Below, piece by piece: positions 26,653 through 38,660 of a DNA stretch of 64,000 nt (the first letter of the stretch is position 1; every line of letters begins with the position of its first letter). Source of the stretch: Actinomycetes bacterium (lineage in GTDB: Bacteria > Actinomycetota > Acidimicrobiia > Acidimicrobiales > Acidimicrobiaceae); the NCBI GenBank assembly GCA_021841935.1, contig JAKCDL010000008.1, positions 1 through 64,000 of the forward strand. The letters are read 5' to 3'. The notes beneath the pieces are model-generated. The model was not told the DNA's origin, searched no databases, and saw nothing but the letters and a program-made list of their open reading frames with translations. Position numbers and translations under genes: made by a program.

Positions 26653-26909
26653 GAACTTGCCGAGACAAGGTCTCTTACGCGAAAGTCTTCAAGTACCGGA
26701 TTAGAGAGAAGCCTTTCCGCAATCTCGGTCACCACATCTGCTGCAGAATGCTCATCTTCAGCGTGCAGCATCAATCTAAAAAACTTTCCAGATGCAACTT
26801 TAGACACCGATCCGTATCCCAACGAGACTACAGCATCGAGTATCGCGACACCTTCAGGATCAGAGACTCCCTCTTTTAGGAGAACCTCAACTACTGCTTC
26901 GTACTTCAA
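26649..26909 (-). CDS. purS: Phosphoribosylformylglycinamidine synthase subunit PurS
   Basis: The small bridging subunit of the PurLQS complex. The recognisable part begins KYEAVVEVLLKEGVSDPEGVAI and continues with LGYGSVSKVASGKFFRL, matching PurS. I place the start at TTG 26909, which gives 86 residues, near the family's usual ~80-85, and has CGGAG about ten bases upstream. The frame is open further upstream to 26999, with an ATG at 26957, but that would add a basic 15-30 residue extension not typical of PurS. Confidence 0.9.
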   Translation of the reverse strand: MKYEAVVEVLLKEGVSDPEGVAILDAVVSLGYGSVSKVASGKFFRLMLHAEDEHSAADVVTEIAERLLSNPVLEDFRVRDLVSASS

Positions 26910-27063
26910 CTTCGAAATACTCCGATTCAAACTTCCATGTCGCTGGAGCGCGACCATGAGGCGACAGTATCCTATTTTATTCCCAATTTCTCGAACCAAG
27001 GCCTCAAAAACTGATCATATGACATCTGACCAATTGTCTATGTTCAATGGCTCTGGACTTTGA

Positions 27064-27957
27064 TCATCTGCTATAGGCCTCTTTGCACTGGTCAAGCCAA
27101 CTATTGATATCCTCTCCGGTGATCTGTGAGTATGCATTTTGATATCGAGATGAAAGTCCCGAGAGTACTTCTGCTGGAACTTCTGGCGGAGGGGGCGTCT
27201 TATTCCAACCGGATCGTTCTAGGTAGTCACGAAGTGGCTGCTTATCGAATTGAACCGGTTCTACTCCTGCAACATAGGTAGAAGCATCCCAATATCTCGA
27301 TGAATCGGGCGTAAAGATCTCATCCGCGAGTACAAGTTCGCCTTCAATGATCCCGAATTCGAACTTTGTGTCAGCCAAAATCAGACCCGCACTCTCCGCA
27401 ATCTCAGAGCCAACTTCGAAAAGTGCGATTGAAAGGCGCTCTATTTCATTTACTAGCGACTTTCCATGGAGCTCAATGGCTCGATCAACCGAGACGTTCT
27501 CATCGTGGCCAACATTGTTCTTTACAGAGGGCGTAAACATTGGAGATGGGAGTCTTTCTGCAAGTCTTAAGCCATTTGGAACTTCCATATTGTGAATGGT
27601 CCCAAGTCGCTGATACTCCTTAAAGGCACTACCCGCTAGATATCCGCGCACAATTGCCTCAAGTTGAACCATTTCACAACGTCTAACTATCGACGAACGT
27701 CCTAGCATTTCGTTAGTAAAGTCCGAGTCGACTTCAGCCTTGGATGGACGCGCGGAGAGCAAATGATTAGGAATAATATCGCTAGTTTTGTCCATAAAAA
27801 ATGAGCTCAGGGCGTTCAGAATGACTCCCTTGTTTCGAACTTGCTCCCTCATGATTACATCAAAGGCAGAGACTCGATCAGAAGAAACCATCAATAATGA
27901 ATTACCATCAGCAAGTTCATAGACGTCCCGAACCTTACCCGAATATACCTTTTTCAC
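27064..27957 (-). CDS. purC: Phosphoribosylaminoimidazole-succinocarboxamide synthase
   Basis: A 297-residue enzyme joining CAIR and aspartate with ATP to form SAICAR. Recognised by KKVYSGKVRDVYEL at the start, VSSDRVSAFDVIM, EAIVRGYLAGSAFKEY near residue 105 and a DTKFEFG segment near residue 195. DEIFTPDSSRYW follows near residue 212. It is somewhat longer than the ~240-residue short form. It lies 15 bases after purB on the same strand and about 155 bases before my purS start. Confidence 0.95.
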   Translation of the reverse strand: MKKVYSGKVRDVYELADGNSLLMVSSDRVSAFDVIMREQVRNKGVILNALSSFFMDKTSDIIPNHLLSARPSKAEVDSDFTNEMLGRSSIVRRCEMVQLEAIVRGYLAGSAFKEYQRLGTIHNMEVPNGLRLAERLPSPMFTPSVKNNVGHDENVSVDRAIELHGKSLVNEIERLSIALFEVGSEIAESAGLILADTKFEFGIIEGELVLADEIFTPDSSRYWDASTYVAGVEPVQFDKQPLRDYLERSGWNKTPPPPEVPAEVLSGLSSRYQNAYSQITGEDINSWLDQCKEAYSR

Positions 27958-27971
27958 TTTCGAATCAATTC

Positions 27972-29297
27972 CTAATCCTTGGCACTTTGCACATAAACCA
28001 GCTTGCTAAGTTCGTCGATAGCCCGACCACAGTGGCGTGTCACTCTTTCAACGCTAAATGCACGATCAAGAAGGTCATCCGAGACATTAACGCTCTCATC
28101 TTCCTCAATAACAGTCCTCAAGTGCTTGCGCTGTTCATAGGCGACTCGCGCTGATCGTTGAACTATCCGGTACGCCTCATCGCGCGACATTCCTGCATCA
28201 ACTAGGGTCAACAGTAGCGACTGGGAAAATACAAATCCGAAAGAGTCGTCGAGGTTTTGCCTCATTCGATCAGGATACACCATTAGTCGTGATACGAGGG
28301 ACTTAGCCTTATTGACCATGTAGTAGGCCAAAATAGATGCATCTGAGAGCACGATGCGCTCCACTGAAGAGTGCGAAATGTCCCGTTCATGCCAGAGTGC
28401 GACGTCCTCGAGGCCTGATATAAGGTACCCGCGCATAACACGACTGAGGCCAACGAGTCGTTCCGAGAGTATTGGATTACGCTTGTGAGGCATCGCAGAG
28501 GACCCCTTCTGCCCTGGAGCAAAGTACTCTTCCGCCTCCCCTACTTCAGTTCTAGCCAAGTGTCGAACTTCTGTGGCGATCGTCTCTATAGTCGCAGCAA
28601 GCGAAGTCAAACTATACAAGTATTCGGCATGGCGATCACGCGCGATGACCTGGGTCGCAGGTACTGGTGTAATCCCCAATAGCTCACACACATAGGACTC
28701 AACTGCGGGATCAATGTTGGAGTAGGTACCCACTGCTCCTGATAACTTTCCTACCGAGACGGCGGCTATTGCGCGATCTAACCGCTCTAAATCACGCGAA
28801 AGCGATAGTCCAAACAGTGCAAGCTTGTTTCCAAAGGTGGTTGGCTCGGCGTGCATTCCATGGGTTCTGCCTGCCATAATAGTGGTCGAGTGCTCGACTG
28901 CTCGAGTATGAATCGCCTCTATCAAGGCCACCAACTCTTGACGAATTCTCTTTCCCGCCTCTTTTAGTGTGAGCGAAAGCGCAGTATCTACTACATCTGA
29001 TGAAGTCAAACCATAGTGGATCCAACTTGCTGACTTCGTAGCTATGGAAGTCTGAACCACATCCACGAATGCAGCGAGATCGTGGTTAGTAATAAGTTCG
29101 CGGTCATTTACCGCTTCAACGAATGCATCGTCCACATTTGGTGCAAGCGCCTTCAACTCATCGAAATCGCTACTCGGAACCACGCCAACCTTGGTCAAAG
29201 CTTCAACCGTTGCATATTCAACCGCTAGCCAATTCTTCATTCGCGCGCTATCGCTAAATAACGCTCCAATCGCCGGAAGGGTGTAGCGTTCGATCAT
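27972..29297 (-). CDS. purB: Adenylosuccinate lyase
   Basis: A 441-residue member of the fumarase/aspartase superfamily. It removes fumarate from SAICAR and from adenylosuccinate. The family signature GQKGSSAMPHKRNP lies near residue 265, and GRTHGMHAEPTTFG near residue 145 holds a catalytic His. ATG 29297 has GGAGAG about seven bases upstream. It forms part of the run purA-purD-purB-purC-purS-purQ, all on this strand with short gaps. Confidence 0.96.
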   Translation of the reverse strand: MIERYTLPAIGALFSDSARMKNWLAVEYATVEALTKVGVVPSSDFDELKALAPNVDDAFVEAVNDRELITNHDLAAFVDVVQTSIATKSASWIHYGLTSSDVVDTALSLTLKEAGKRIRQELVALIEAIHTRAVEHSTTIMAGRTHGMHAEPTTFGNKLALFGLSLSRDLERLDRAIAAVSVGKLSGAVGTYSNIDPAVESYVCELLGITPVPATQVIARDRHAEYLYSLTSLAATIETIATEVRHLARTEVGEAEEYFAPGQKGSSAMPHKRNPILSERLVGLSRVMRGYLISGLEDVALWHERDISHSSVERIVLSDASILAYYMVNKAKSLVSRLMVYPDRMRQNLDDSFGFVFSQSLLLTLVDAGMSRDEAYRIVQRSARVAYEQRKHLRTVIEEDESVNVSDDLLDRAFSVERVTRHCGRAIDELSKLVYVQSAKD

Positions 29298-29324
29298 CGT
29301 TACTCTCCAAAATCTAAATAAGTG

Positions 29325-30566
29325 TTATCTTCCTACGCCAATATCTCGCCGGAAGTGGGCTCCTTCGAATTCAATTCTTGAAACTGCTCGATAAGCACGT
29401 TCGATGGCCTCGTCTTTGTTGTCTCCAATCGCGGTGACGCCTAGTACTCGACCTCCCGATGTAACTACATTTCCTTCACCATCTAGAGACGTTCCGGAGT
29501 GATAAATACGAATATCTGGAACCTCTTCAACAGCAGAAAGCCCCACTATCTTGTCTCCCTTGCGTGGAGAGCTAGGGTAACCATAGGCACTCATAACAAT
29601 GACCGCACCTGCACCCCTTATCGACATCTTTACAGATCCGAGATTGCCGTCCGCAGCACCGAAGAGGATCTTTCCAAAATTTCCTTCTAGGAGTGGAATT
29701 ATTACTTGCGCCTCTGGGTCACCAAAGCGAACATTGAATTCAACAAGAGATGGACCATCGTCATTGACCATAAGCCCTGCATAAAGAACGCCTCGATAGT
29801 CGATACCTCGCATTTTGAGCTCGGCAATCACCGGTGAGATGATCTGGTCCATCGTTTGCCGTTGGAGAGACTCATCGAACCACTCAACCGGAGCAAATGC
29901 GCCCATACCGCCGGTATTTGGTCCGAGGTCACCGTCTTCCAAACGCTTATGGTCAGCAGCCGCCGGTAGTAAAATAGCTCGCTCTCCATCGACTACAGCA
30001 AGTACTGAAACTTCACGACCAGATAAAAAATCTTCAATTATGACCTTTGTGCCGGCATCACCGAAAGATGCGCCACTCAACTTGGCACGCACATCCTCTA
30101 TTGCAGCATCAAGATCACTCGTCACGAGAACTCCCTTGCCGGCTGCAAGACCATCTGTCTTGACTATGTAAGGTCCGTCTTTTTTAGAAAGATAGTCGAC
30201 GGCCGCTTCGATTTCGGTGAACGTCGCGTACTTAGCAGTCGGGACATTCGCTGCAGCAGCTACTTCCTTCATAAAGTCCTTCGACCCCTCAAGAAGCGCA
30301 CCACTTCGACCAGGACCAAACACTAACTTTGACTTGGCTCGAAGTTCGTCTGCTAACCCTTGAACCAACGGAGCTTCTGGACCAATTACAAAAAGTTCCG
30401 CGTCAATTTCTCTCGGGTCCAAATCAGTGCACTCTGCTATTTTGGCAATACCAACATTCCCGGGTGCTGCAATAACTCGGTAGCCTTCTCTGACCAATAC
30501 GTCGCAAATTGCGTGCTCACGGCCACCTGATCCAACTACGACGATACGGGTAGCGCTCTTATTCAC
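29325..30566 (-). CDS. purD: Phosphoribosylamine--glycine ligase (GAR synthetase)
   Basis: A 413-residue ATP-grasp enzyme for step 2 of purine synthesis. The start has VVVGSGGREHAICDVL, followed by an ATP-binding region with KTDGLAAGKGVLV near residue 135 and LPAAADHKRLEDGD near residue 200. The C-terminal domain contains FNVRFGDPEAQVI near residue 270. GTG start at 30566, six bases after the purA stop. Length is normal. Confidence 0.95.
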   Translation of the reverse strand: MNKSATRIVVVGSGGREHAICDVLVREGYRVIAAPGNVGIAKIAECTDLDPREIDAELFVIGPEAPLVQGLADELRAKSKLVFGPGRSGALLEGSKDFMKEVAAAANVPTAKYATFTEIEAAVDYLSKKDGPYIVKTDGLAAGKGVLVTSDLDAAIEDVRAKLSGASFGDAGTKVIIEDFLSGREVSVLAVVDGERAILLPAAADHKRLEDGDLGPNTGGMGAFAPVEWFDESLQRQTMDQIISPVIAELKMRGIDYRGVLYAGLMVNDDGPSLVEFNVRFGDPEAQVIIPLLEGNFGKILFGAADGNLGSVKMSIRGAGAVIVMSAYGYPSSPRKGDKIVGLSAVEEVPDIRIYHSGTSLDGEGNVVTSGGRVLGVTAIGDNKDEAIERAYRAVSRIEFEGAHFRRDIGVGR

Positions 30567-30572
30567 TTGAAC

Positions 30573-31886
<1,314 letters not shown>

Positions 31887-31931
31887 CTACTCGGCAAAAA
31901 AAGTCCCTATAAATGTTAGAGGGCAATTCAC

Positions 31932-34430
31932 CTAAGTGAGTACAACCACCTCGGGATTATCTAGATCTATGTCTGCTCTAATCCTTGAACCTTCGTGATA
32001 TTGGCCAGAAAGAATTGCTGTAGAGATTGGATCACCTAAATATCTTTGAACCACTCTCCTAAGAGGTCGTGCGCCAAAGTCCGGGTCGTACCCTCGGTCG
32101 GCAATCTCTCGAGTAAGCTCCTCTCCTACCTCTAAGGTCATACCGCGATTTAACAGTCTTTCTCTGAGCTCATCTATCTGAATCTCTACAATCCTGTTTA
32201 GATTATCCCTCGACAATGGCGAAAATCTGACGATTTCGTCGATCCTGTTCACAAACTCGGGCTTGAAAAAGTCACGAGGATCGACAGATAGGTTAGATGT
32301 CATAATCAAAACAGTATTTGTAAAGTTGACGGTCCTCCCCTGACCATCAGTCAATCTTCCATCATCGAGAACCTGCAGCAAGATGTTGAAGACGTCGCTA
32401 TGAGCCTTTTCAATCTCGTCTAGCAAAACGACGCTGTAGGGTCGCCTCCTCACTGCTTCAGATAGCTGACCTCCTTCGTCATATCCAACGTAGCCAGGGG
32501 GTGCTCCTACCAACCGCGAAACGCTATGTCGCTCTTGGTACTCACCCATATCAATTCGCACCATTGCCCGCTCATCATCGAAGAGAAATCCGGCCAAAGA
32601 CTTTGCAAGCTCCGTCTTTCCAACGCCGGTCGGTCCCATAAAGAGAAAACTTCCTATTGGCCGATTTGGATCCGAGAGACCCGCCCTTGAGCGTCGAATA
32701 GCATTTGAAACAACCTCGATTGCTCGGTCTTGTCCCACAACGTGCGAACCGAGTGCCTCCTCCATATGCAGGAGCTTTCCTACTTCACCTTCGAGCAACT
32801 TTCCAACTGGTATTGATGTAGCGCGAGAGACCACCTCTGCTATGTCCTCTTCCGAGACTTCCTCCCGAAGCATCCTGAGGTTACTTTGAAGTTCAGCTAA
32901 CTTTGCACTCTGGAACTTTATCTCTTCCTCGATTGAGGGAATACGCGAGTACAAAATCTCACTAGCACGATCTAAAGAACCCTCTCGAGAGAACTTCTCT
33001 GCCTGCGCTTTTGCCTCTTCCAACTCTTCTTTCTTGGATCTGATCAATTCGATCATTGCCTTTTCGAGCTGCCAATGGCCTACCATCGAATCACGTTCTT
33101 CTGCTAAGTTAGCGAGTTCTTCGTCGATCTTCGAAAGACGCTCCAACGACAGAGAATCATCCTCGCGAGCGAGAGATATCTTTTCTATCTCCAACTGTCG
33201 CATTCTCCTTTGGACGATATCGATCTCAGTGGGCATAGAGTCAATCTCGATCCGCAGGCGACTTGCAGCTTCGTCGACAAGATCAATAGCTTTATCTGGA
33301 AGAAAGCGGTCGGTGATATATCGATCGGATAATAAAGCGGCAGCTACAAGTGCGCTATCTTGAATCCGAACTCCGTGATATACCTCGTACCTCTCCTTCA
33401 AGCCACGTAGTATCGCTACAGTGGCCGCTACCGACGGTTGATCAACTTGTACACGTTGAAAGCGTCGCTCGAGAGCTGGATCCTTTTCAATGTACTTTCG
33501 AAATTCGTCGAGTGTTGTAGCTCCAATCATACGGAGTTCCCCACGCGCCAACATTGGCTTCAACATATTGGATGCGTCCATTGCCCCTTCAGCGGCGCCG
33601 GCACCCACAACCGTATGCATCTCGTCGATGAATGTAATGATCTCACCTTCAGATGCAGATATCTCGCCTAATACCGCTTTGAGGCGCTCCTCAAATTCGC
33701 CTCGATATTTAGCACCAGCGACCATTGAAGCGAGGTCTAAAGCGATGAGTCGCTTGGATTTCAGGCCCTCTGGAACGTCACCCTCAACAATTCTGAGAGC
33801 TAGCCCTTCCACAATTGCGGTCTTTCCCACTCCCGGCTCACCAATGAGAACGGGGTTATTCTTGGTTCTACGAGATAAGACCTGTATGACACGACGTATT
33901 TCATCGTCTCTACCAATTACCGGATCGATCTTTCCTCGCGAAGCTAAAGCCGTTAGATCCTTGCCGAACTTCTCGAGAGACTTGAAAGTCTCTTCAGGAT
34001 TTTGACTTGTTATCCTCTGATTACCCCGAATCTCTTTAAGGGCGCCGAGAACGGCTTTTCTATCGGTACCAAAATTTTGGGCAAGTTCGAGAAGAAGGTG
34101 ATCGACTGACAAGTAGTCATCTTTCATATCCGCTCTGTTATTTTCCGCCCTACGTAGTAGTTCGACGACTTCACGAGATATTACCGGTTCAGTCCCAAAT
34201 ACTTTGGGCATCTTTTCAATCTTCGCGTTTAGCCCATTACGTAACTCGAGAGGGACGAGGCCGAGTTTGCTAACTAACGGAAGTGTGATTCCGTCTACTT
34301 GATTTAGTAGAGCTAGCGCCAGGTGATCAGTTGTAACCTCACCGTTATTACGTCGGGTCGCGTCTTCAATCGCGCTAGCCAACGCCTCTTGACTCTTCTG
34401 AGTCCACTTCGAAGTGTCCAGCTGTGACAT
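31932..34430 (-). CDS. clpB: ATP-dependent disaggregase ClpB
   Basis: An 832-residue Hsp100 that solubilises aggregates together with DnaK. Domains in order: Clp N-domain (residues 5-145), AAA1 with Walker [16 protein letters not shown] near 195, a long middle coiled coil (~400-525), and AAA2 with [15 protein letters not shown] near 600. The ClpB C-terminal domain follows. The VDHLLLELA and [13 protein letters not shown] segments are typical. ATG 34430 has GAGGAG nine bases upstream. It is the last gene of the dnaK-grpE-dnaJ-hspR-clpB group and is probably under HspR. Confidence 0.96.
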   Translation of the reverse strand: MSQLDTSKWTQKSQEALASAIEDATRRNNGEVTTDHLALALLNQVDGITLPLVSKLGLVPLELRNGLNAKIEKMPKVFGTEPVISREVVELLRRAENNRADMKDDYLSVDHLLLELAQNFGTDRKAVLGALKEIRGNQRITSQNPEETFKSLEKFGKDLTALASRGKIDPVIGRDDEIRRVIQVLSRRTKNNPVLIGEPGVGKTAIVEGLALRIVEGDVPEGLKSKRLIALDLASMVAGAKYRGEFEERLKAVLGEISASEGEIITFIDEMHTVVGAGAAEGAMDASNMLKPMLARGELRMIGATTLDEFRKYIEKDPALERRFQRVQVDQPSVAATVAILRGLKERYEVYHGVRIQDSALVAAALLSDRYITDRFLPDKAIDLVDEAASRLRIEIDSMPTEIDIVQRRMRQLEIEKISLAREDDSLSLERLSKIDEELANLAEERDSMVGHWQLEKAMIELIRSKKEELEEAKAQAEKFSREGSLDRASEILYSRIPSIEEEIKFQSAKLAELQSNLRMLREEVSEEDIAEVVSRATSIPVGKLLEGEVGKLLHMEEALGSHVVGQDRAIEVVSNAIRRSRAGLSDPNRPIGSFLFMGPTGVGKTELAKSLAGFLFDDERAMVRIDMGEYQERHSVSRLVGAPPGYVGYDEGGQLSEAVRRRPYSVVLLDEIEKAHSDVFNILLQVLDDGRLTDGQGRTVNFTNTVLIMTSNLSVDPRDFFKPEFVNRIDEIVRFSPLSRDNLNRIVEIQIDELRERLLNRGMTLEVGEELTREIADRGYDPDFGARPLRRVVQRYLGDPISTAILSGQYHEGSRIRADIDLDNPEVVVLT

Positions 34431-34510
34431 TTTTAGTTCTCCTCGATATCTACTTCCGCTTGGAGAACAAAGCGCCTACTCAGACACGATCTCCATTTGC
34501 GTACGTCGTA

Positions 34511-34909
34511 TTACTGTTCATTAGAAAATCGATAGTAAAGTATCGGCCCAAACGCCTGATTGCGCGGCACAATATCTCTCCGATACTTGCGATGAGCCTC
34601 TTCTAATTCGACTTCTCGCAGATGTTTAATCTCGGCCAATTCATTGGAAAGACCCTCTACTTTGTCTTCAAGTTCCAAGATGCGTTTTACGCCCTCAATG
34701 TTGATACCTGCATCAGTAAGCTCTTGAATGTGACGAAGTCGCGCCAAATCCTTTTCAGAGTATCTCCTTGAACCTCCAGAGGTCCTCTGAGGATCAAGTA
34801 GTCCACGTCTTTCGTAAATGCGCAAAGTTTGGGGGTGAACACCAGCTAACTCCGCAGCAACCGAAATCACATAGACCGCTCGGAAAAATGTCTCATTACT
34901 CTGTTCCAT
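34511..34909 (-). CDS. hspR: MerR-family heat-shock repressor HspR
   Basis: About 132 residues. An N-terminal MerR-type winged helix (VISVAAELAGVHPQTLRIYE, then RRGLLDPQRTSGGSRRY) is followed by a helical C-terminus. In Streptomyces and mycobacteria HspR, with DnaK as co-repressor, represses the dnaK operon and clpB by binding HAIR operators. I start at ATG 34909, with a purine-rich GGGGAGAGG directly upstream; GTG 34912 is one codon earlier. Its position between dnaJ and clpB is diagnostic. Confidence 0.95.
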   Translation of the reverse strand: MEQSNETFFRAVYVISVAAELAGVHPQTLRIYERRGLLDPQRTSGGSRRYSEKDLARLRHIQELTDAGINIEGVKRILELEDKVEGLSNELAEIKHLREVELEEAHRKYRRDIVPRNQAFGPILYYRFSNEQ

Positions 34910-34954
34910 CACCTCTCCCCTCGAACATAAATTCCCTCAACTATTTTTATCCAA

Positions 34955-36034
34955 CTACTGTTGCTTACTTAGAATCTTTGCGAGATCCTCTACAGCCTTC
35001 TTCTGTTCGGGAGTCAAATCTTTAGGGACAACTATCTCAACAGTCACTAGAAGATCGCCGACCTCGCCACGTTTGCCGGTAACTCCGTAGCTCTTCGCCC
35101 GTAAGATCTGACCAGATTTTGTACCTGGTGGCACTCGCAATTTAATGGACGAGTTGAGGGTCGGAACGACTATCTCGCTACCAAGAGTTGCCTCTGGGAA
35201 CGAAACCTTAGCTACAGTTAGAAGGTCAAGTCCTCTTCGGCTAAAACTAGGATCAGACCCGACTTTGATCTTTATATAAACGTCACCAGCCGGTCCACCA
35301 TTTGTACCGAGAGATCCGCGCCCTTTCAAACGAATCTTTTGTCCATCTTCGACCCCGGCTGGAATCTTTACATTTATCTTTCGATTCATCAAGCTTTTGC
35401 CGGTTCCATGGCAGTTACCACAAGGAAGATCGACTCTAACGCCTTGTCCGCCACAGGCTGGACAAGGCTGAGAGAACGAAAAGAACCCTTGACTCTCATT
35501 TACCGATCCCGTACCATTACATCGAGCACATGCCACAGGCTTAGAACCAGGGGCCGCTCCCGACCCAGAACAGACGGCACATCGAGTATCAATCGGAACA
35601 TTAACAGCTGTAGTTACGCCATCGATAGATTCTTTGAAGCTGATGGTGAGGGTGACCTCTTTATCCGGACCTTTGGTCGCTGCATTATTGGTAGTGGATC
35701 GGCGTCGGTTAAAGATACCGCCGAGGAGGTCACTGAAGTCATCTACTTTGAAGTTCGGGTTTCCCTGAGTAAATGGACCCTGTCCACCTCCTCTGCCCAT
35801 GAATGGGACCTGACTACGGATTTGATCATATTCAGCGCGCTTTGTCGCATCTCCTAGGACCTCGTATGCAACCGAGATCTCCTTAAACTTCTCCTCAGAT
35901 CCAGGATTTGCGTCGGGGTGGTACTCCTTCGCCAACTTGCGATATGACTTTTGAATCTCTTTCTCGGACGCAGTCTTATCAACTCCAAGAACCTTGTAAT
36001 AGTCCTTCTCATACCATTCGCTGTTGGCTGCCAT
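34955..36034 (-). CDS. dnaJ: Chaperone DnaJ
   Basis: A 359-residue type I J-protein. The J-domain lies at residues ~9-75, with the HPD motif in [10 protein letters not shown] Gly/Phe-rich linker follows, then the zinc-finger region with CxxCxGxG repeats ([32 protein letters not shown]) and a C-terminal substrate-binding domain. It stimulates DnaK ATPase. ATG 36034 lies five bases after the grpE stop. In actinobacterial terms this is the operon's dnaJ1 position. Confidence 0.96.
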   Translation of the reverse strand: MAANSEWYEKDYYKVLGVDKTASEKEIQKSYRKLAKEYHPDANPGSEEKFKEISVAYEVLGDATKRAEYDQIRSQVPFMGRGGGQGPFTQGNPNFKVDDFSDLLGGIFNRRRSTTNNAATKGPDKEVTLTISFKESIDGVTTAVNVPIDTRCAVCSGSGAAPGSKPVACARCNGTGSVNESQGFFSFSQPCPACGGQGVRVDLPCGNCHGTGKSLMNRKINVKIPAGVEDGQKIRLKGRGSLGTNGGPAGDVYIKIKVGSDPSFSRRGLDLLTVAKVSFPEATLGSEIVVPTLNSSIKLRVPPGTKSGQILRAKSYGVTGKRGEVGDLLVTVEIVVPKDLTPEQKKAVEDLAKILSKQQ

Positions 36035-36039
36035 GGCAC

Positions 36040-36597
36040 CTACCCTACAACTTTTACCATCGCGGGTCTAAGTACTCGACCCTTCCATCTATAACCTGGC
36101 CTCAGAACCTCAGAGACCAAAGGTCCACCGTCGCCCTCTTCATGCACTACAGCTAGGTGAATCTCTGGGTCGAACGCCACCTCTACAGAGTCGATCACCT
36201 CAAGACCCTCGTTTGTCAGCATTGCAAACATCGGACGAATCGTCTTTTCGGCAATTTCTCCACTATCCGAATTCGCTACGTGTGCTAGAAGCATCGAAAG
36301 ATCATCGAGTACTGGAATGAGCTTCTCAATGAGAGCTAAAACCCTCTTCTCGCTACTTTCTTCTTCAAGACGCGCAACTCGTCGTCGATAGTTATCGAAG
36401 TCCGCCTTTGTCCTCTGTAGAGATTCGAGATACTCGTCACGTTCTCGCCGCAGCTCTTGGACGAATGGGTCCTCGTTGTCTTCGTCGGCATTAGCAACAA
36501 TCTCTTCTGCCTCGATAACAATCTCATTTAGTTCTTCGTCATTGGGTTCGTTCGACTCATCGAAGTTACCCTGCTCTTCAGATACCAATCTTCTCAC
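36040..36597 (-). CDS. grpE: Nucleotide exchange factor GrpE
   Basis: 185 residues. A very acidic N-terminal ~45 residues is followed by a long coiled coil ([25 protein letters not shown]) and a beta-rich C-terminus ([20 protein letters not shown]). It releases ADP from DnaK. GTG 36597 is taken as start; the ribosome site is weak, so initiation may depend on coupling to dnaK, which ends 74 bases upstream. Confidence 0.94.
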   Translation of the reverse strand: MRRLVSEEQGNFDESNEPNDEELNEIVIEAEEIVANADEDNEDPFVQELRRERDEYLESLQRTKADFDNYRRRVARLEEESSEKRVLALIEKLIPVLDDLSMLLAHVANSDSGEIAEKTIRPMFAMLTNEGLEVIDSVEVAFDPEIHLAVVHEEGDGGPLVSEVLRPGYRWKGRVLRPAMVKVVG

Positions 36598-36670
36598 CTT
36601 TCAAGCGACAATCACACCGCCTTGGATCGGAAGGAGCAGTCCTATCCGATCCAAGGTTCGTTGCACTCGT

Positions 36671-38521
36671 TTACTTGTTTGTTTCGTCAACTATTTCGGC
36701 TTCGACGATGTCCTCTTCATTAGAGTCAGAGCCCGATTGCCCAGATGCGGCAGAATCACTACCCGCTGTTGACTGAGCCGCCTTCGAGGCCTCTTCGTAA
36801 AGACGCTGAGAGAAGGCTTGTGAAGTGGTCATTAGCTTCTCGGTTTCCGTCTTTATCGCCTCTATGTCAGTCCCAGCCAGAGCAGATTTCAAAGCTTCTA
36901 GAGCAGATTCAACGGCGGTCTTCTCGTCTCCGTTGAACTTCTCTCCCTGCTCTTTTAGCAACTTTTCGGTCTGGTAGACCAAGGTATCGCCGTTATTGCG
37001 AACTTCAGCCTCTTCACGTCTACGCTTATCATCAGCGACGTGAGCCTCGGCATCTTTCACCATTCGATCGATATCGTCTTTTGAAAGCGAGCTCTGACCA
37101 GTTATTGTGATTGACTGCTCTTGGTTAGTAGCGCGATCCTTCGCAGAGACGTGCACAATACCGTTTGCATCAATATCAAATGTGACTTCGATCTGTGGTA
37201 TGCCACGGGGTGCTGGTGGCAGTCCGACTAGCTGAAACTTTCCTAGGGTCTTGTTGTACATCGCCATCTCGCGCTCTCCTTGAAGAACGTGGATCTCGAC
37301 CGAAGGCTGGTTGTCATCCGCAGTTGTAAATACCTCAGTCCTCTTGGTTGGAATGGTGGTGTTGCGCTCAATAAGCTTTGTCATTACGCCACCTTTTGTC
37401 TCTATACCCAAGCTAAGAGGCGTAACGTCTAGAAGAAGAACATCCTTTACTTCGCCCTTTAGAACGCCAGCCTGAATGGCTGCACCGACCGCGACTACTT
37501 CATCAGGGTTCACTCCCTTGTGGGGCTCGCGACCAGTTATACCTTGAACGAGATCCTGAATCGCTGGCATACGGGTTGAACCACCGACCATTACTACGTG
37601 GTCGATCTGATCCTTTGTTAGTCCAGCATCTTTGATAGCCTGCTCGAAGGGTTGACGACACGCTTGGACTAAATCCTCAGTCAGCTCCTGGAACTTAGCT
37701 CGCGTCAATTTAACGTCTAGGTGCTTAGGGCCTTCAGCATTAGCCGTGATGAACGGAAGATTTATCGTCGTCTCTTGAACGTTCGAGAGCTCGATCTTAG
37801 CCTTCTCTGATGCCTCTTTGAGTCTCTGCATGGCCATCTTGTCACCAGATAGATCGATTCCCTCGGTATCCTTGAAGGTCTTGACGAGCCAGTCGATTAC
37901 CCGCTGATCCCAGTCGTCACCGCCCAAATTCGTATTACCCGAGGTCGACTTTACTTCAAAGACGCCATCGCCAATCTCAAGAACCGAAACGTCAAAGGTG
38001 CCGCCACCTAGGTCGAACACCAACACAGTCTGATCGGTGTTTTCTTTATCGAGACCATAGGCCAGCGCTGCCGCTGTTGGCTCGTTGATTATGCGTAGCA
38101 CTTCGAGACCCGCAATTTGACCAGCTTCCTTTGTAGCTGTTCTTTGCGCATCATCGAAGTAAGCGGGGACAGTAATAACCGCTTGTGTTACGGTGTCACC
38201 AAGGTATGCCTCCGCATCGCGCTTTAACTTCGAGAGGGTTCGAGCGGAAATCTCCTGCGACGTATAAGCCTTACCATCGATGTCAATGGTCCAATTGGTT
38301 CCCATATGACGCTTTACTGATCTGATGGTACGATCTGCATTCGTTACAGCCTGCCGTTTCGCAACTTCCCCAACTAGTACCTCACCAGATTTGGAGAACG
38401 CGACTACGGACGGAGTAGTTCTTCCACCCTCCGAGTTTGGAATTACGATTGGGTCTCCACCTTCGAGAACACTTACCACCGAGTTAGTCGTACCAAGGTC
38501 AATACCTACTGCTTTTGGCAC
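36671..38521 (-). CDS. dnaK: Chaperone DnaK (Hsp70)
   Basis: 616 residues. The nucleotide-binding domain has the three Hsp70 signatures: [27 protein letters not shown] and [17 protein letters not shown]. The substrate-binding domain follows ([19 protein letters not shown]), with a helical lid and a C-terminal acidic tail ending near [15 protein letters not shown] start at 38521 is supported by AGGAGGT nine bases upstream. It is the first gene of the heat-shock operon, with an HspR-type operator about 50 bases upstream. Confidence 0.97.
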   Translation of the reverse strand: MPKAVGIDLGTTNSVVSVLEGGDPIVIPNSEGGRTTPSVVAFSKSGEVLVGEVAKRQAVTNADRTIRSVKRHMGTNWTIDIDGKAYTSQEISARTLSKLKRDAEAYLGDTVTQAVITVPAYFDDAQRTATKEAGQIAGLEVLRIINEPTAAALAYGLDKENTDQTVLVFDLGGGTFDVSVLEIGDGVFEVKSTSGNTNLGGDDWDQRVIDWLVKTFKDTEGIDLSGDKMAMQRLKEASEKAKIELSNVQETTINLPFITANAEGPKHLDVKLTRAKFQELTEDLVQACRQPFEQAIKDAGLTKDQIDHVVMVGGSTRMPAIQDLVQGITGREPHKGVNPDEVVAVGAAIQAGVLKGEVKDVLLLDVTPLSLGIETKGGVMTKLIERNTTIPTKRTEVFTTADDNQPSVEIHVLQGEREMAMYNKTLGKFQLVGLPPAPRGIPQIEVTFDIDANGIVHVSAKDRATNQEQSITITGQSSLSKDDIDRMVKDAEAHVADDKRRREEAEVRNNGDTLVYQTEKLLKEQGEKFNGDEKTAVESALEALKSALAGTDIEAIKTETEKLMTTSQAFSQRLYEEASKAAQSTAGSDSAASGQSGSDSNEEDIVEAEIVDETNK

Positions 38522-38569
38522 TTTTAGTTACCTCCTATGAAGTTCATTGTTAACTATATCGTCATAAAA

Positions 38570-38590
38570 CTTGAGTCACTTCATATCAAC
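38570..38590. promoter_or_regulatory. HAIR-like HspR operator upstream of dnaK
   Basis: The known HspR operator is CTTGAGT-N7-ACTCAAG. Here CTTGAGT (38570-38576) matches fully, and the other arm after seven bases is TATCAAC (38584-38590), which keeps only the central TCAA. The site sits about 50 bases upstream of the dnaK GTG, in the region divergent with gpmA. One good and one weak arm make this a candidate only. Confidence 0.5.
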
Positions 38591-38660
38591 TTTAAATTTG
38601 ATGAATTTCTTCCAACAAAAGGTGGGTTTTCAATTTGCGGAAGCTACTTTCAATTGTGAT

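Noticed and set aside
33490-34005. 171-codon open frame antisense to clpB
   Set aside because: It is the mirror of a strongly conserved gene; its product is Ser/Arg/Ile-rich with no family resemblance.
36476-36772. 98-codon plus-strand frame over grpE and dnaK ends
   Set aside because: Antisense shadow with Ser-rich low-complexity product.
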